Below, one piece after another: positions 18,001 to 25,579 of a DNA stretch of 38,541 nt (the first letter of the stretch is position 1; the number at the start of each line of letters is the position of its first letter). Source of the stretch: ATM1 sp003577165 (GTDB lineage Bacteria > Armatimonadota > Fimbriimonadia > Fimbriimonadales > ATM1); the NCBI GenBank assembly GCA_030263715.1, contig SZPM01000021.1, positions 1-38,541 on the forward strand, in the 5' to 3' direction. The notes below the pieces were generated by a model. The model saw only the letters and a program-made list of their open reading frames with translations, did no database searches and was not told where the DNA came from. A program made the translations under genes and the position numbers.

Positions 18001-18462
18001 ATGCGCTTTGTAGGAAGTCGAAGGACTTACTGGGCCGCAATGAGCATGATCCTGCTGCTGACGTCTTTCGCGATCTATGCCGCGCCGACATCTTGGCCCA
18101 GACACGTCTACATTCCAATCGAGGTCCGCTACGCGGTCGCCAGCATCGAAATCTACTTCGTCGCCCGCGCACTGCTGGCATTCGCAAATTCGAGGGGCGC
18201 GACCTTTCAACTCGATGAAGCAGACGTGACGATTTCGACGCCCCTTTGGAAGCGAACCTACGCGTACGCAGACCTCACAGGGCACCGAGGCAAGGACCCG
18301 GTATTCGGTCGGCCTGTTCATTCGCATGATCCGCGAATCATGTTCACCCTCAGGCTCAAAGACGCAGGGCTGCTCATGGTGAGGGAAAGACACCTGGAGT
18401 CCGGCGTGAGGCTGTCGAACGAATTGCAGGCCCGCGGAGTAGTATTCGATGGCGCGGCATAA
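18001..18462 (+). CDS. Membrane protein with PH-like domain
   Basis: 153 residues from the ATG at 18001, which follows a purine-rich GGACAGAGGA. Two N-terminal hydrophobic segments (about 10-27 and 38-60) precede a beta-rich domain with STPLWKRTYAYADLTGHRG, reminiscent of bacterial PH/DUF304-type membrane proteins. A longer frame from 17929 adds an unconvincing N-terminus. Role unknown. Confidence 0.55.
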   Translation: MRFVGSRRTYWAAMSMILLLTSFAIYAAPTSWPRHVYIPIEVRYAVASIEIYFVARALLAFANSRGATFQLDEADVTISTPLWKRTYAYADLTGHRGKDPVFGRPVHSHDPRIMFTLRLKDAGLLMVRERHLESGVRLSNELQARGVVFDGAA

Positions 18463-18661
18463 CGCAATGGGAATTGCAGAATGTAAAGACCATTCGGTTC
18501 GCGGCGGCATGCAGCCTCAAGTGCTGTCGATCGCTCTGCGCCTGGAGTTTTTGCTTGGAGATGCGACTTCAAAGCAGGGCCGAGTCAAACAGCGTTGGCT
18601 GAGCAAGTCGCAGGCGATTCGAGACTCGTGGGACGATGCGACTGACCGTCTGGCAGGTGAA

Positions 18662-18673
18662 CTAACATGTTAG
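18662..18673. promoter_or_regulatory. 12-bp palindrome CTAACATGTTAG over a start codon
   Basis: A perfect palindrome centred on the ATG of the following gene. It could bind a dimeric repressor or arise by chance. No second copy seen in the window. Confidence 0.25.
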
Positions 18674-19275
18674 GGTGCTTCTTGCTCCCCGATGCCGTGC
18701 TGGTCGCAATCGTCCTCCTCGCTGACTTGCGTGCCGGACGGGGGAATCGCGTTCACTGGCTGGTCACGCTGTTCGGCGTCGCGATCTTCGTGGTGCCCGA
18801 TTTGAGCGTACTGGTTTGGGACCTCGACATCTCCACTACGATGGGGATCGCCCTCGATCTCGCCCTCTTTCTTGCTCTGCTACTCATCAGCCTGGCGCTT
18901 TTGTACTTCGAGCCTAAACTCCCATGGCGGTTCGCCCGTCACCTTCACGGCCCGTGGAGGCTCGCCTTTGGCGGAGGCATCGTGCTGGGTGCGTTGTGGG
19001 TGGTACTCGGCACCTTCTTCTTCTTCTCAGTGGTCCCAAAGGATATTCAGGCGACGGTGCTCGCCCTGACTGCCCTCCACGCGGTCTCCATCTTCCTCGG
19101 GTGTCTCTACTTCTTCCGCGCTGCTGGCAGATGGAAGCCAGATCCGGGTGACCCTTCGCTCAATTCTGTCGCGGCTATCGGCTTACCGTGGCTGAGTGCT
19201 GCTCGGCGCCGCCAAAGGTCTCCGCAAAGTCCCACCCGCGGCAACCCTCCAGGAAGCTCTGGCGGCACCGTTTAG
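18667..19275 (+). CDS. Membrane protein with about five helices
   Basis: 202 residues. Hydrophobic segments lie near 4-20, 30-48, 58-80, 98-120 and 125-148. The last 45 residues are polar and rich in Arg, Pro and Ser. No motif recognised. ATG lies within the CTAACATGTTAG palindrome. Confidence 0.6.
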   Translation: MLGCFLLPDAVLVAIVLLADLRAGRGNRVHWLVTLFGVAIFVVPDLSVLVWDLDISTTMGIALDLALFLALLLISLALLYFEPKLPWRFARHLHGPWRLAFGGGIVLGALWVVLGTFFFFSVVPKDIQATVLALTALHAVSIFLGCLYFFRAAGRWKPDPGDPSLNSVAAIGLPWLSAARRRQRSPQSPTRGNPPGSSGGTV

Positions 19276-19386
19276 ACTCGATGACGAGAAAGGGATGCGC
19301 GCCGAAGGCTCTGCTCGATCGGGAGGTTGCGCAACGAACTCGCTCCTGTTACACTTTTACAGAATGGGCGAGGGGGCGGACTGCAT

Positions 19387-19665
19387 ATGAAGGATAGTGG
19401 GAATCGTGAGTCACGGACAGTCGCACGGAATCGCGGTAACGAACGACCGGGCGCAAGGGACGCGCTGGTCGCGTCTCTATCCGCTTTGATTTCTTGGTTT
19501 CTGTCGCTCTTTCTTGGCGCGAACTTGTGGGGTGACGGAGCTCTGCTCGCAGTCGGCGGACTCGTCGCTTTGGCAGGCCTGGCGGCTCTGCCTGCAATGA
19601 GAACGGGCGCGAGACTCGTTCCCGTCCTGCCATTTGCGCTTGGAGTTTCGCTTTGGTTGGCCTAG
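19387..19665 (+). CDS. Small membrane protein
   Basis: 92 residues from the ATG at 19387. A polar, Arg-rich N-terminus of about 30 residues is followed by two or three hydrophobic helices (ALISWFLSLFLGANLW; ALLAVGGLVALAGLAALPA). GAGGGGG precedes the ATG as a ribosome binding site, and a TACACT hexamer at 19350-19355 is a possible -10. A longer frame from 19327 is not favoured. Function unknown. Confidence 0.5.
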   Translation: MKDSGNRESRTVARNRGNERPGARDALVASLSALISWFLSLFLGANLWGDGALLAVGGLVALAGLAALPAMRTGARLVPVLPFALGVSLWLA

Positions 19666-19683
19666 GAGAGTAAGAGGCCCGTC

Positions 19684-19803
19684 GTGAAGTCTGGGGGGCT
19701 TGAGGCCTACTTCGTCGTCGGCTCGTTTCTACTGCTCCTGACGTACTGCGTCGGCATCTACATCTGTGCTCGTCACCGCGAAGCGAAGGGCGACGAAGAG
19801 TAG
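19684..19803 (+). CDS. 39-residue single-helix membrane microprotein
   Basis: A short frame from GTG at 19684 to TAG at 19803. The peptide has one central helix (YFVVGSFLLLLTYCVGIYIC) between a short N-terminus and a charged C-terminus ending KGDEE. AGGAGAG at 19664-19670 and AAGAGG lie upstream. Position 18 bp after the previous gene suggests co-transcription. Similar one-helix peptides act as regulators or subunits of membrane complexes; no family recognised. Confidence 0.5.
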   Translation: MKSGGLEAYFVVGSFLLLLTYCVGIYICARHREAKGDEE

Positions 19804-19875
19804 CGCGATCAGCACCGTTCGTTACGACATGCCGCGGATTGGGGCCGCATGGACTAAGCGGATAAGTGGACGGCG

Positions 19876-20718
19876 CTACTGGGCAGGGGTGAGAGTGCGG
19901 GTGATGTCTTCGTAGAGTTCCGGCTGGCGTTCGCCGAAGGTGTCGAGTTCGTATTCATCCGGAACGATGACCACCCGCTTCTGCCGCGCGAGCGAGACGT
20001 CTACGTCGGCGATGATGACGGTCTCTTCCTGCGAATCCGCCGAAGCGAGCACGTCTCCGGTCGGAGCGACGACTCGGCTCATGCCGATGAACGAGAAGCC
20101 GTTCTCCTCCCCCACCCGGCTGGAGGCTGCGACATAGATACGGTTCTCCATCGCTCGCGTCGGGCAGACGATCTGTGGAGAGCGCTGCGCCTTGTCGGGC
20201 CAGTTCGTGGGAAGCGCGACGATGTCTGCTCCTTTCAGCGCGAGCACGCGCGCCGCTTCAGGAACGCGGATGTCGTAGCAAATCAGAACGCCGAGCTTGC
20301 AGAACGGAAGTTCGAAGACTTCGAGAGCGCTGCCGCGTTTCGCGTGCTTGTCGAAACCGAGATACGGAAGGTGCGTCTTGCGATACAGGCCGATGGGGCC
20401 ATCGGGGCCGCAGACCAGAGCGGAGTTGAATAGTTCCGCTCCAGCACGCTCCGCAAAGCCGACGACCGCGTGCAATCCAGCAGCCCGAACGGCGTCTGCG
20501 AATCGCAACATCGGATCGGAATCGGATTCGACGGCGATGTCGCGCGCCTCTTCGTATGACCGAGCGCAGTAGCCGGTGATCGCGGCTTCGGGAAAAACGA
20601 CGAGCGATGCGTCGGCATCTGCTGCGTCCTGGAGCCATTCGGCGCATCGCGCGGAATTCGCATGCGGTTCGGCGAACGCCGGCGCGAATTGGACACACGC
20701 AACGCGAAACGGCGTCAT
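19876..20718 (-). CDS. Carbon-nitrogen hydrolase (nitrilase superfamily)
   Basis: 280 residues with the catalytic triad E44 (VVFPEAAITGY), K114 (YRKTHLPYL) and C147 (VLICYDIRVPE). It cleaves or forms amide/nitrile bonds in a small molecule such as omega-amide, N-carbamoyl or polyamine-type substrates. The substrate class is not clear. Its start overlaps the accB stop by four bases, so it is translated with accB. Confidence 0.9.
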   Translation of the reverse strand: MTPFRVACVQFAPAFAEPHANSARCAEWLQDAADADASLVVFPEAAITGYCARSYEEARDIAVESDSDPMLRFADAVRAAGLHAVVGFAERAGAELFNSALVCGPDGPIGLYRKTHLPYLGFDKHAKRGSALEVFELPFCKLGVLICYDIRVPEAARVLALKGADIVALPTNWPDKAQRSPQIVCPTRAMENRIYVAASSRVGEENGFSFIGMSRVVAPTGDVLASADSQEETVIIADVDVSLARQKRVVIVPDEYELDTFGERQPELYEDITRTLTPAQ

Positions 20719-21113
20719 GCGAAGTAGAGAATCGGATCGCCTTCGGCGACGAGTTGGCCGTCGTCGACTGCGAAGCGAGAGACGACGCCGGATTGGGTCG
20801 CTTCGATTTCGCTGAAGACTTTCATCGCTTCGATTAGGCCGATGACCTGTCCGATTGCGACATGGTCACCCTCGTTGACGAGCGCCGGGTCGCTCGGCGA
20901 GCGCCGCCGGTAGAAGGTGCCGGTCATGGGGCTCGGCATGGAGCGCTCTTCGGTGTGGGCCGCGATTTGGGCTGTGGGCTTGGCGGCTGCTGGCGCGTGC
21001 TGTTCGCGCCTCACCTCGACGATCTGCCCGTTTTCCTCGACCCGGATTGCCGTAAGGCCGTGTTTATCGAGGAGTTCGCCAAGTTCGTTAACTTTTGACA
21101 CCCAGTCGGCCAC
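20715..21113 (-). CDS. accB: Biotin carboxyl carrier protein of acetyl-CoA carboxylase
   Basis: 132 residues. A helical N-terminus, an Ala/Pro linker (HAPAAAKPTAQIAAH), and a biotinyl domain with LIEAMKVFSEIEA, where the lysine is biotinylated. It carries CO2 for malonyl-CoA synthesis. The start is GTG at 21113. A CATAAT hexamer lies six bases upstream. accC, its usual neighbour, is absent; a nitrilase gene follows instead. Confidence 0.94.
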   Translation of the reverse strand: MADWVSKVNELGELLDKHGLTAIRVEENGQIVEVRREQHAPAAAKPTAQIAAHTEERSMPSPMTGTFYRRRSPSDPALVNEGDHVAIGQVIGLIEAMKVFSEIEATQSGVVSRFAVDDGQLVAEGDPILYFA

Positions 21114-21119
21114 GGCGCG

Positions 21120-21125
21120 ATTATG
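21120..21125 (-). promoter_or_regulatory. -10 element CATAAT for a leaderless accB transcript
   Basis: On the minus strand CATAAT is followed by CGCGCC and then the GTG of accB. This is the third copy of the CATAAT-N(6-8)-GTG pattern in the window. Confidence 0.55.
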
Positions 21126-21143
21126 CCCCGGGGTTGGTGGAAA

Positions 21144-21219
21144 TGGCGCGGACGGAGGGATTCGAACCCCCGGCCCTCAGTTCCGAAGACTGATGCTCTA
21201 TCCGCTGAGCTACGTCCGC
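21144..21219 (-). tRNA. tRNA-Arg (anticodon TCG)
   Basis: Full cloverleaf on the minus strand: acceptor GCGGACG/CGTCCGC, discriminator G and encoded CCA (21144-21146). The anticodon stem TCAGT/ACTGA encloses loop CTTCGGA with anticodon TCG (+ strand 21184-21186). The T loop is TTCGAAT. It reads CGA and related CGN codons. Confidence 0.93.
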
Positions 21220-21231
21220 GCGGGGCCCAGG

Positions 21232-21237
21232 ATTGTA
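21232..21237 (-). promoter_or_regulatory. -10 element TACAAT for tRNA-Arg
   Basis: TACAAT on the minus strand, 12 bases before the mature 5' end. No -35 box is evident. It shares the 65-bp divergent region with the tRNA-Pro promoter. Confidence 0.5.
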
Positions 21238-21267
21238 CCGCGGGAGGTGGGTCGGGAGGGGCAAAGG

Positions 21268-21273
21268 TATACT
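21268..21273 (+). promoter_or_regulatory. -10 element TATACT for tRNA-Pro
   Basis: TATACT lies 11 bases before the first base of tRNA-Pro. No -35 box is seen at the usual spacing. Confidence 0.55.
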
Positions 21274-21284
21274 GCCCGGCGCGT

Positions 21285-21362
21285 CGGGGCGTAGCGCAGT
21301 CTGGATAGCGCGCTTCCATGGGGTGGAAGAGGTCGCTGGTTCGAATCCAGTCGCCCCGACCA
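21285..21362 (+). tRNA. tRNA-Pro (anticodon GGG)
   Basis: Acceptor CGGGGCG/CGCCCCG, with C1-G72 typical of proline tRNAs, discriminator A and encoded CCA (21360-21362). The anticodon stem CTTCC/GGAAG encloses loop ATGGGGT with anticodon GGG at 21320-21322 and G37, the TrmD target. T loop TTCGAAT. It reads CCC and CCU. Confidence 0.94.
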
Positions 21363-21505
21363 TCGAATACTTCCCCATCGTTCCAGCATACAAGTTCGCG
21401 TTTGAGACCGCCGAAGTTTCAACTTCTTCTCATTTGGCGGACTTCGGATGCCCGCCGGCTCGCGCGGGAGGCCATCTCGCACTTGCCAATCAGCTGAGGG
21501 CGACA

Positions 21506-21530
21506 GGCAGGCTGAGAGTTACAGCCTGCC
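21506..21530 (+). other. Strong hairpin after tRNA-Pro, no U-tract
   Basis: GGCAGGCTG and CAGCCTGCC form a 9-bp perfect stem with a 7-base loop. No T-run follows. It may end or protect a transcript. Confidence 0.4.
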
Positions 21531-21540
21531 GGTCGACGGA

Positions 21541-21546
21541 TACAAT
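21541..21546 (+). promoter_or_regulatory. -10 element TACAAT for a leaderless transcript
   Basis: TACAAT is five bases before the ATG at 21552, which has no Shine-Dalgarno sequence. It decides the start of the next gene against the TTG at 21546. Confidence 0.5.
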
Positions 21547-21551
21547 TGGGC

Positions 21552-22073
21552 ATGGCCGCCGAGATCTTCTGCCTAGACGACGAAGATTCGTACACTTTCG
21601 GGACGACAGAGACGGAACTGCTGCTAGCTGAGCAAGTTTCCAGAAAGGAAGAAGCTGGAGGCTATATTTGCTTAGTAAACCGGACAACGCTTTCGTTGAG
21701 AGCAAAGAAGAATGCATCCGGCAACTGGCGTCTAGGTTACCGCGGTGCCATCATAAAGCGTGCTACTGCAATCGCTCCTGGATCTGGCGACTGGGATGCC
21801 GACTGCGAGAAGGCATCATCTCTCCATCATCTTGGAGAAATCACCCGAAAGAAACAATCCTACAGTTGGGAGCAGGACGAAGGAGCCGAAGAACAAGGGC
21901 CGACCAAGGTCTTGGACCAGCACATCGATTACGCGGACGGTGCATTTGGTGCAAAAGTCACGTGGTCGGATGGGTCTAGATACCAGAGCATACATCAGCC
22001 GCTCGACGAGAAGACGATTGGACCGTACCTAGTCCTGGTCCTGCATGAGTTGGCTTCGGCGCCCTGGACGTGA
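21552..22073 (+). CDS. Hypothetical soluble protein
   Basis: 173 residues, acidic N-terminus (FCLDDEDSYTFG). No signal peptide or membrane helix. The middle is polar and includes SYSWEQDEGAEEQGP. No family recognised. It may work with the nuclease-like gene downstream, 171 bp away, but the gap and an intervening hairpin argue for separate transcripts. Confidence 0.6.
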   Translation: MAAEIFCLDDEDSYTFGTTETELLLAEQVSRKEEAGGYICLVNRTTLSLRAKKNASGNWRLGYRGAIIKRATAIAPGSGDWDADCEKASSLHHLGEITRKKQSYSWEQDEGAEEQGPTKVLDQHIDYADGAFGAKVTWSDGSRYQSIHQPLDEKTIGPYLVLVLHELASAPWT

Positions 22074-22176
22074 GGGTCAGTCCGTCTGAGCGCTGTGTTG
22101 GGTGTGGCAACGGCCCAATGCATCGCTTCAACACTGAATCGCATTTGCGTCCCAGCCCAGACATCCCCAGTAGGTC

Positions 22177-22203
22177 GCGAAGGAGCTTCTACTCTTCCTT
22201 CGC
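22177..22203 (+). other. Intergenic hairpin, no U-tract
   Basis: GCGAAGGA and TCCTTCGC form an 8-bp stem with an 11-base loop in the 171-bp gap between two genes. Confidence 0.35.
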
Positions 22204-22244
22204 TGCGGAGGAGACGGCCATAGTCTGCAGGCGGGCCGAACTCA

Positions 22245-23414
22245 ATGCGACACCTAATTACCGGCTTCGAGCCCGCAGCCATGCAGGACCTGGCAAGCCT
22301 GTTCCCGAAATCGACTCCAACAATGCTCAAGGTTGACCGAGAACACCAGACACTGCAACAGATCGAACAATCCGGCATAGTAGATCAAGGCCTGTTGGAG
22401 CAAGAGTTGGAGGCGTGGATTGCGAACAGTCCAGAAGCGTTCTTCAGGGAGCTTGGCGAGAGGCTTTTCCTGATAGGCAAGCAGGTCTACGTCGGCGAAC
22501 TCGGTTCCGACCGCGTTGACTTGCTTGCTCTCGATCCTGACGGCAGCTTGGTTGTCATCGAACTCAAGCGTGGGGATCACAAGCTTCAACTGCTCCAGGC
22601 TGTGGCTTACGCGGGCATGGTATCCGATTGGGATACTGAACGAATCCTAAGCCAGATCCGCCAGTTCACAGGCAAGTCAGCCGAAGACGTCCAGGGCGAG
22701 ATTGAGACTTTTGTTGACTTGGAGTCCATCGAGGAGCTAAACCACAATCAGCGAATTGTCTTGATTGCTGATGAGTTCGACTACGAAGTCCTCGTGGGTG
22801 CAAAGTGGCTCAGGGAGAAGCATGATGTGGAAGTCAGGTGCTTCAAGTCTTCGTTGGCTCAGGATGGCGAAGGCTTGTATCTCGTCTGCACATGCGTCTA
22901 CCCGCCTCAAGGGATTACGCTCCACGCAAAACCTCGCTCCCGGCAGGGCAGGTCCGCGCAATCACGTGCGGCCTCATGGGAACAAGCCTGTGAAGTGATC
23001 GCCAACGCGGAAATCCGTGAGGTGTTCATGACGGAGGCCATATCAGGCGTGGAGAAGAGATTCGGACGACGGCCCTCGTTGTTCTACAGAATGCGGGGCA
23101 AGCGAAGGTATACGATTGGTGGACGTCAAAAGGGCGGCTACATCTGGCAGACGGGTCGCTTTGAAGGCGACGCGGAGTTCTGGACAGCGAAGATGGGGGC
23201 AGAAGCAATGCCTCAGCCTGTGAAGCGAGGGACCTGCCTGCGGATGTTCGTCCGCACACGGGCTCAGTTTGATGGATTCCTGTCAGGGATTGAGGAACTT
23301 CAGAGGCTAGATCCATTCTGGATTGAGGCTGGAGACGAAGCCGAGCCCGAAGATGACGACAGCGATCAAGGTGACGGCCTCGACAGCAGTGAAGAGGGCA
23401 GCGACGGCATCTAG
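22245..23414 (+). CDS. DUF91/NucS-like PD-(D/E)XK nuclease-family protein
   Basis: 389 residues. Residues 45-150 match the nuclease core seen in DUF91 and the NucS C-terminal domain: helix ELEAWIANSPEAF, then SDRVDLLALDPDGSLVVIELKRG with the D...ExK residues. A second half contains a DUF-like region with IVLIADEFDYEVLVGAKWL. The C-terminus is acidic (AEPEDDDSDQGDGLDSSEEG). The start is uncertain: the ATG at 22323 would give MLKVDREHQTL, closer to the family N-terminus. Roles could be mismatch repair-like or defence; mechanism is not shown by the sequence. Confidence 0.75.
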   Translation: MRHLITGFEPAAMQDLASLFPKSTPTMLKVDREHQTLQQIEQSGIVDQGLLEQELEAWIANSPEAFFRELGERLFLIGKQVYVGELGSDRVDLLALDPDGSLVVIELKRGDHKLQLLQAVAYAGMVSDWDTERILSQIRQFTGKSAEDVQGEIETFVDLESIEELNHNQRIVLIADEFDYEVLVGAKWLREKHDVEVRCFKSSLAQDGEGLYLVCTCVYPPQGITLHAKPRSRQGRSAQSRAASWEQACEVIANAEIREVFMTEAISGVEKRFGRRPSLFYRMRGKRRYTIGGRQKGGYIWQTGRFEGDAEFWTAKMGAEAMPQPVKRGTCLRMFVRTRAQFDGFLSGIEELQRLDPFWIEAGDEAEPEDDDSDQGDGLDSSEEGSDGI

Positions 23415-23725
23415 GCGAGACGAAAGTCCTACAGCATTCGAAGGATGACGCTAAGCAGCGTCCGGTCCGAGCGGGGCGCCCGTTTTGGCAACGGGCAAAT
23501 TGGCGCGGCTGATTTGACGACTGATTCAAGCCTCGCTTTCCACTCGCGAAATTCGGTATTGCACCGGTCCGGTGAAGGCGAGAAAACGTGCAACCTGACA
23601 GTGACGCGGAGGACTTCCTGTCGGCAAACAAGGTTGTATTTCGAGTGAGCTCCCATCATTTCGACAAGCAGAGCTTGTGATCTAGCTGCCTTAGAGCGTC
23701 GAAACACACCTGCCATACTGTGATA
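23415..23725 (+). other. Intergenic region with one hairpin
   Basis: 311 bp with no convincing gene. CCCGTT and AACGGG (23479-23495) form a 6-bp hairpin without a T-run. A weak 67-codon frame (23445-23648) is not supported. The CATACT promoter of the next gene is at the end. Confidence 0.4.
23714..23719 (+). promoter_or_regulatory. -10 element CATACT for a leaderless transcript
   Basis: CATACT followed by six bases and the GTG at 23726. An in-frame GTG at 23720 touches the hexamer and is less likely to be the start. Confidence 0.5.
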
Positions 23726-24217
23726 GTGAACAGGCTCGCGCCGATGATCGCGGCATGGGACGAGGCGGATCGGGAGTTCGCGATCGCTTTCGAAGGCTTG
23801 AAGGATGACGACCTCTGGAGGAGGCCGCATCCGCGATTGCTCAGCGTCGGAGAAATCGCCGGGCACGTCGCGTATTGGCAAGCGGTCTGGACGCTGGGCG
23901 GCGGAAACGACCGGCCGGATCTCGATTCGCTCGCTATCGCGAGCCCGCTCGTCCACGAAGCGTTCCGCTATTACACAGCCACCGTACTGAAGCCGCACTC
24001 CCTTGAACTGAATAGCGAGCAGGTTCTCGCCGAAGTCGCGAGAGTTCACGAAGCCGCGAAGCAGGCCGTCGCGACGCGAGACGCCGACGAGGCGTATCCC
24101 GGACAGTGGGGGACGTGGGGCAACCTCGTGCAGTATCAGGTTTTCCACGTCGCCTATCACACGGGACAGGTGTATTCCGTGCGGAACCTGCTCGGTCACG
24201 AGACGGAGGACAATTAG
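23726..24217 (+). CDS. DinB-like family protein
   Basis: 163 residues with the DinB four-helix-bundle pattern: GEIAGHVAYWQAVW holds the first histidine and YQVFHVAYHTGQVYSVRNLLG the second and third. Metal-dependent; likely a thiol or mycothiol-type transferase, substrate unknown. It is distinct in sequence from the DinB-like gene at the left end. Convergent with the DUF389 gene. Confidence 0.85.
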   Translation: MNRLAPMIAAWDEADREFAIAFEGLKDDDLWRRPHPRLLSVGEIAGHVAYWQAVWTLGGGNDRPDLDSLAIASPLVHEAFRYYTATVLKPHSLELNSEQVLAEVARVHEAAKQAVATRDADEAYPGQWGTWGNLVQYQVFHVAYHTGQVYSVRNLLGHETEDN

Positions 24218-24336
24218 CAGAGCCGCGCACAGAGCATCGTGCCGTCCCGGCGCGTCGCCTCACCAGAGCCGCCTACACGCTGCCTGCAGCAAGACGCTGT
24301 ACGAATCCAGTCGGAGCATACATGTGTCGCGCGACG

Positions 24337-25512
24337 CTACGGCGCGTCACCGCTCGAACCGGGCGATTCGGGGGAGGCAGCTTCTCCCTCGGGCGCGCGG
24401 CGACTCGGAGTGCGTCCTTGCACCTCCACAGCGCCATCTGATCCTCCAAGCCTGGGAGGAGTCAGTTCGGATTCATCATCCGGGGCCTGGGCTGACGGCC
24501 TGGGTTGCACAGGCTCGTGAAGGTACTCCAGTGCAGTCGCTTCTTTCGTAAGTACGGATCGAACATGAAGTTCAATTCGACGACCGCCAGACGTCGGAAC
24601 TTCCCGCTCGAGATTCGCAACCGTGTCAGGGCTCAGCGAGTACGGTGCACGCACAACGGCCATGATGACGACCTTGTCTCGCCGCTCTTCGATCCAGAGG
24701 TCTGCAAGCCTCACACCGGGGAAGGTGCCGAGTGCAGACTGAAGGGCAGTCCTGACCTTGTTCTCGTATAATTGGTCGGCCACCTTGCTCGTCAGATTCA
24801 CTGTCAAGCCGACAGCGAGGATTACGGTCAGCAGCAGGCTTGGAGAATTGCGGAGCAACATCCTCCAGTTCGTCCACTTGTCCCGCAGGAGCCCGTGGTA
24901 GCCGTGTGCCCACAGCACTATAGAGGACGCCAATTGAATAGCAACTAGATTTGTCACGAACAGAACGAATGCACCCCAAGCCAACATTCCCTCGCCTCGC
25001 GCGAGACAGAGGCCGGAAGCGGCGAGCGGAGGAACGAGGGCCGTGGAAACGGCAACTCCCACAATTGCGGAACTGACCTTCTCCGAAACTGTTGCGAATG
25101 CGCCGGCGGCGCCGCCTCCGAGAGCGACCATCAGATCGAAGAAGTTCGGTTGGGTTCGCGAAATGATCTCTGTAGTCATTGGTATCTCCCGGTGCACCCT
25201 GCCGACAAGTATTGCCAAGCCAATCACAAGCGCTACGCCAAACGTCTCCGCCAAGACCGACGTTCGTAGCAACCGCTGATTGCCGTCAACGATAGACAGG
25301 GCGATGCCCATGATGGGTCCGAGGAGGGTTGCGATGATCATCGCGCCGATTACGACTGCTGTGCTTCCGAGGAGCAACCCGTAGCAAGCGACGACAGTTG
25401 CGAGGCAGTTCATAACGATGTATGAACTGTCAATCCTTGCGTTCTCGACGATCGATTGTCTGACCAGTTCGCTCCTCCTGCCGCGTTCCTCAGATTTCGA
25501 TTGCTGTGCCAC
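24337..25512 (-). CDS. DUF389 membrane protein
   Basis: 391 residues from GTG at 25512. The DUF389 core has several membrane helices (for example VIGAMIIATLLGPIMGIAL, TALVPPLAASG, SPSLLLTVILAVGLTVNL), then a soluble domain with a DUF389 fold and a Pro/Ser/Glu-rich tail. Function of the family is unknown. A longer frame to 25689 adds an unrelated N-terminus that runs into the riboswitch. CAAAAT seven bases before the GTG supports the shorter start. It shares a 294-bp divergent region with the opine dehydrogenase operon. Confidence 0.85.
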   Translation of the reverse strand: MAQQSKSEERGRRSELVRQSIVENARIDSSYIVMNCLATVVACYGLLLGSTAVVIGAMIIATLLGPIMGIALSIVDGNQRLLRTSVLAETFGVALVIGLAILVGRVHREIPMTTEIISRTQPNFFDLMVALGGGAAGAFATVSEKVSSAIVGVAVSTALVPPLAASGLCLARGEGMLAWGAFVLFVTNLVAIQLASSIVLWAHGYHGLLRDKWTNWRMLLRNSPSLLLTVILAVGLTVNLTSKVADQLYENKVRTALQSALGTFPGVRLADLWIEERRDKVVIMAVVRAPYSLSPDTVANLEREVPTSGGRRIELHVRSVLTKEATALEYLHEPVQPRPSAQAPDDESELTPPRLGGSDGAVEVQGRTPSRRAPEGEAASPESPGSSGDAP

Positions 25513-25519
25513 GCGCGCT

Positions 25520-25525
25520 ATTTTG
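25520..25525 (-). promoter_or_regulatory. -10-like CAAAAT for a leaderless DUF389 transcript
   Basis: On the minus strand CAAAAT-AGCGCGC-GTG. The hexamer matches four of six consensus bases. It faces away from the riboswitch promoter. Confidence 0.4.
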
Positions 25526-25567
25526 CCGCCAAACTGCTCCCAATCCCTACTCAGCGCGGTCCTGGTG

Positions 25568-25576
25568 TGGTAACCT
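25568..25576 (+). promoter_or_regulatory. Extended -10 promoter TGGTAACCT before the riboswitch
   Basis: TG-G-TAACCT predicts a start near 25583, which is the first G of the riboswitch P1 helix. This agreement supports both calls. Confidence 0.5.
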
Positions 25577-25579
25577 TCA

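Noticed and set aside
23445..23648. 67-codon frame in the gap before the second DinB gene
   Set aside because: Ser/Arg-rich composition, no ribosome binding site, no motif.
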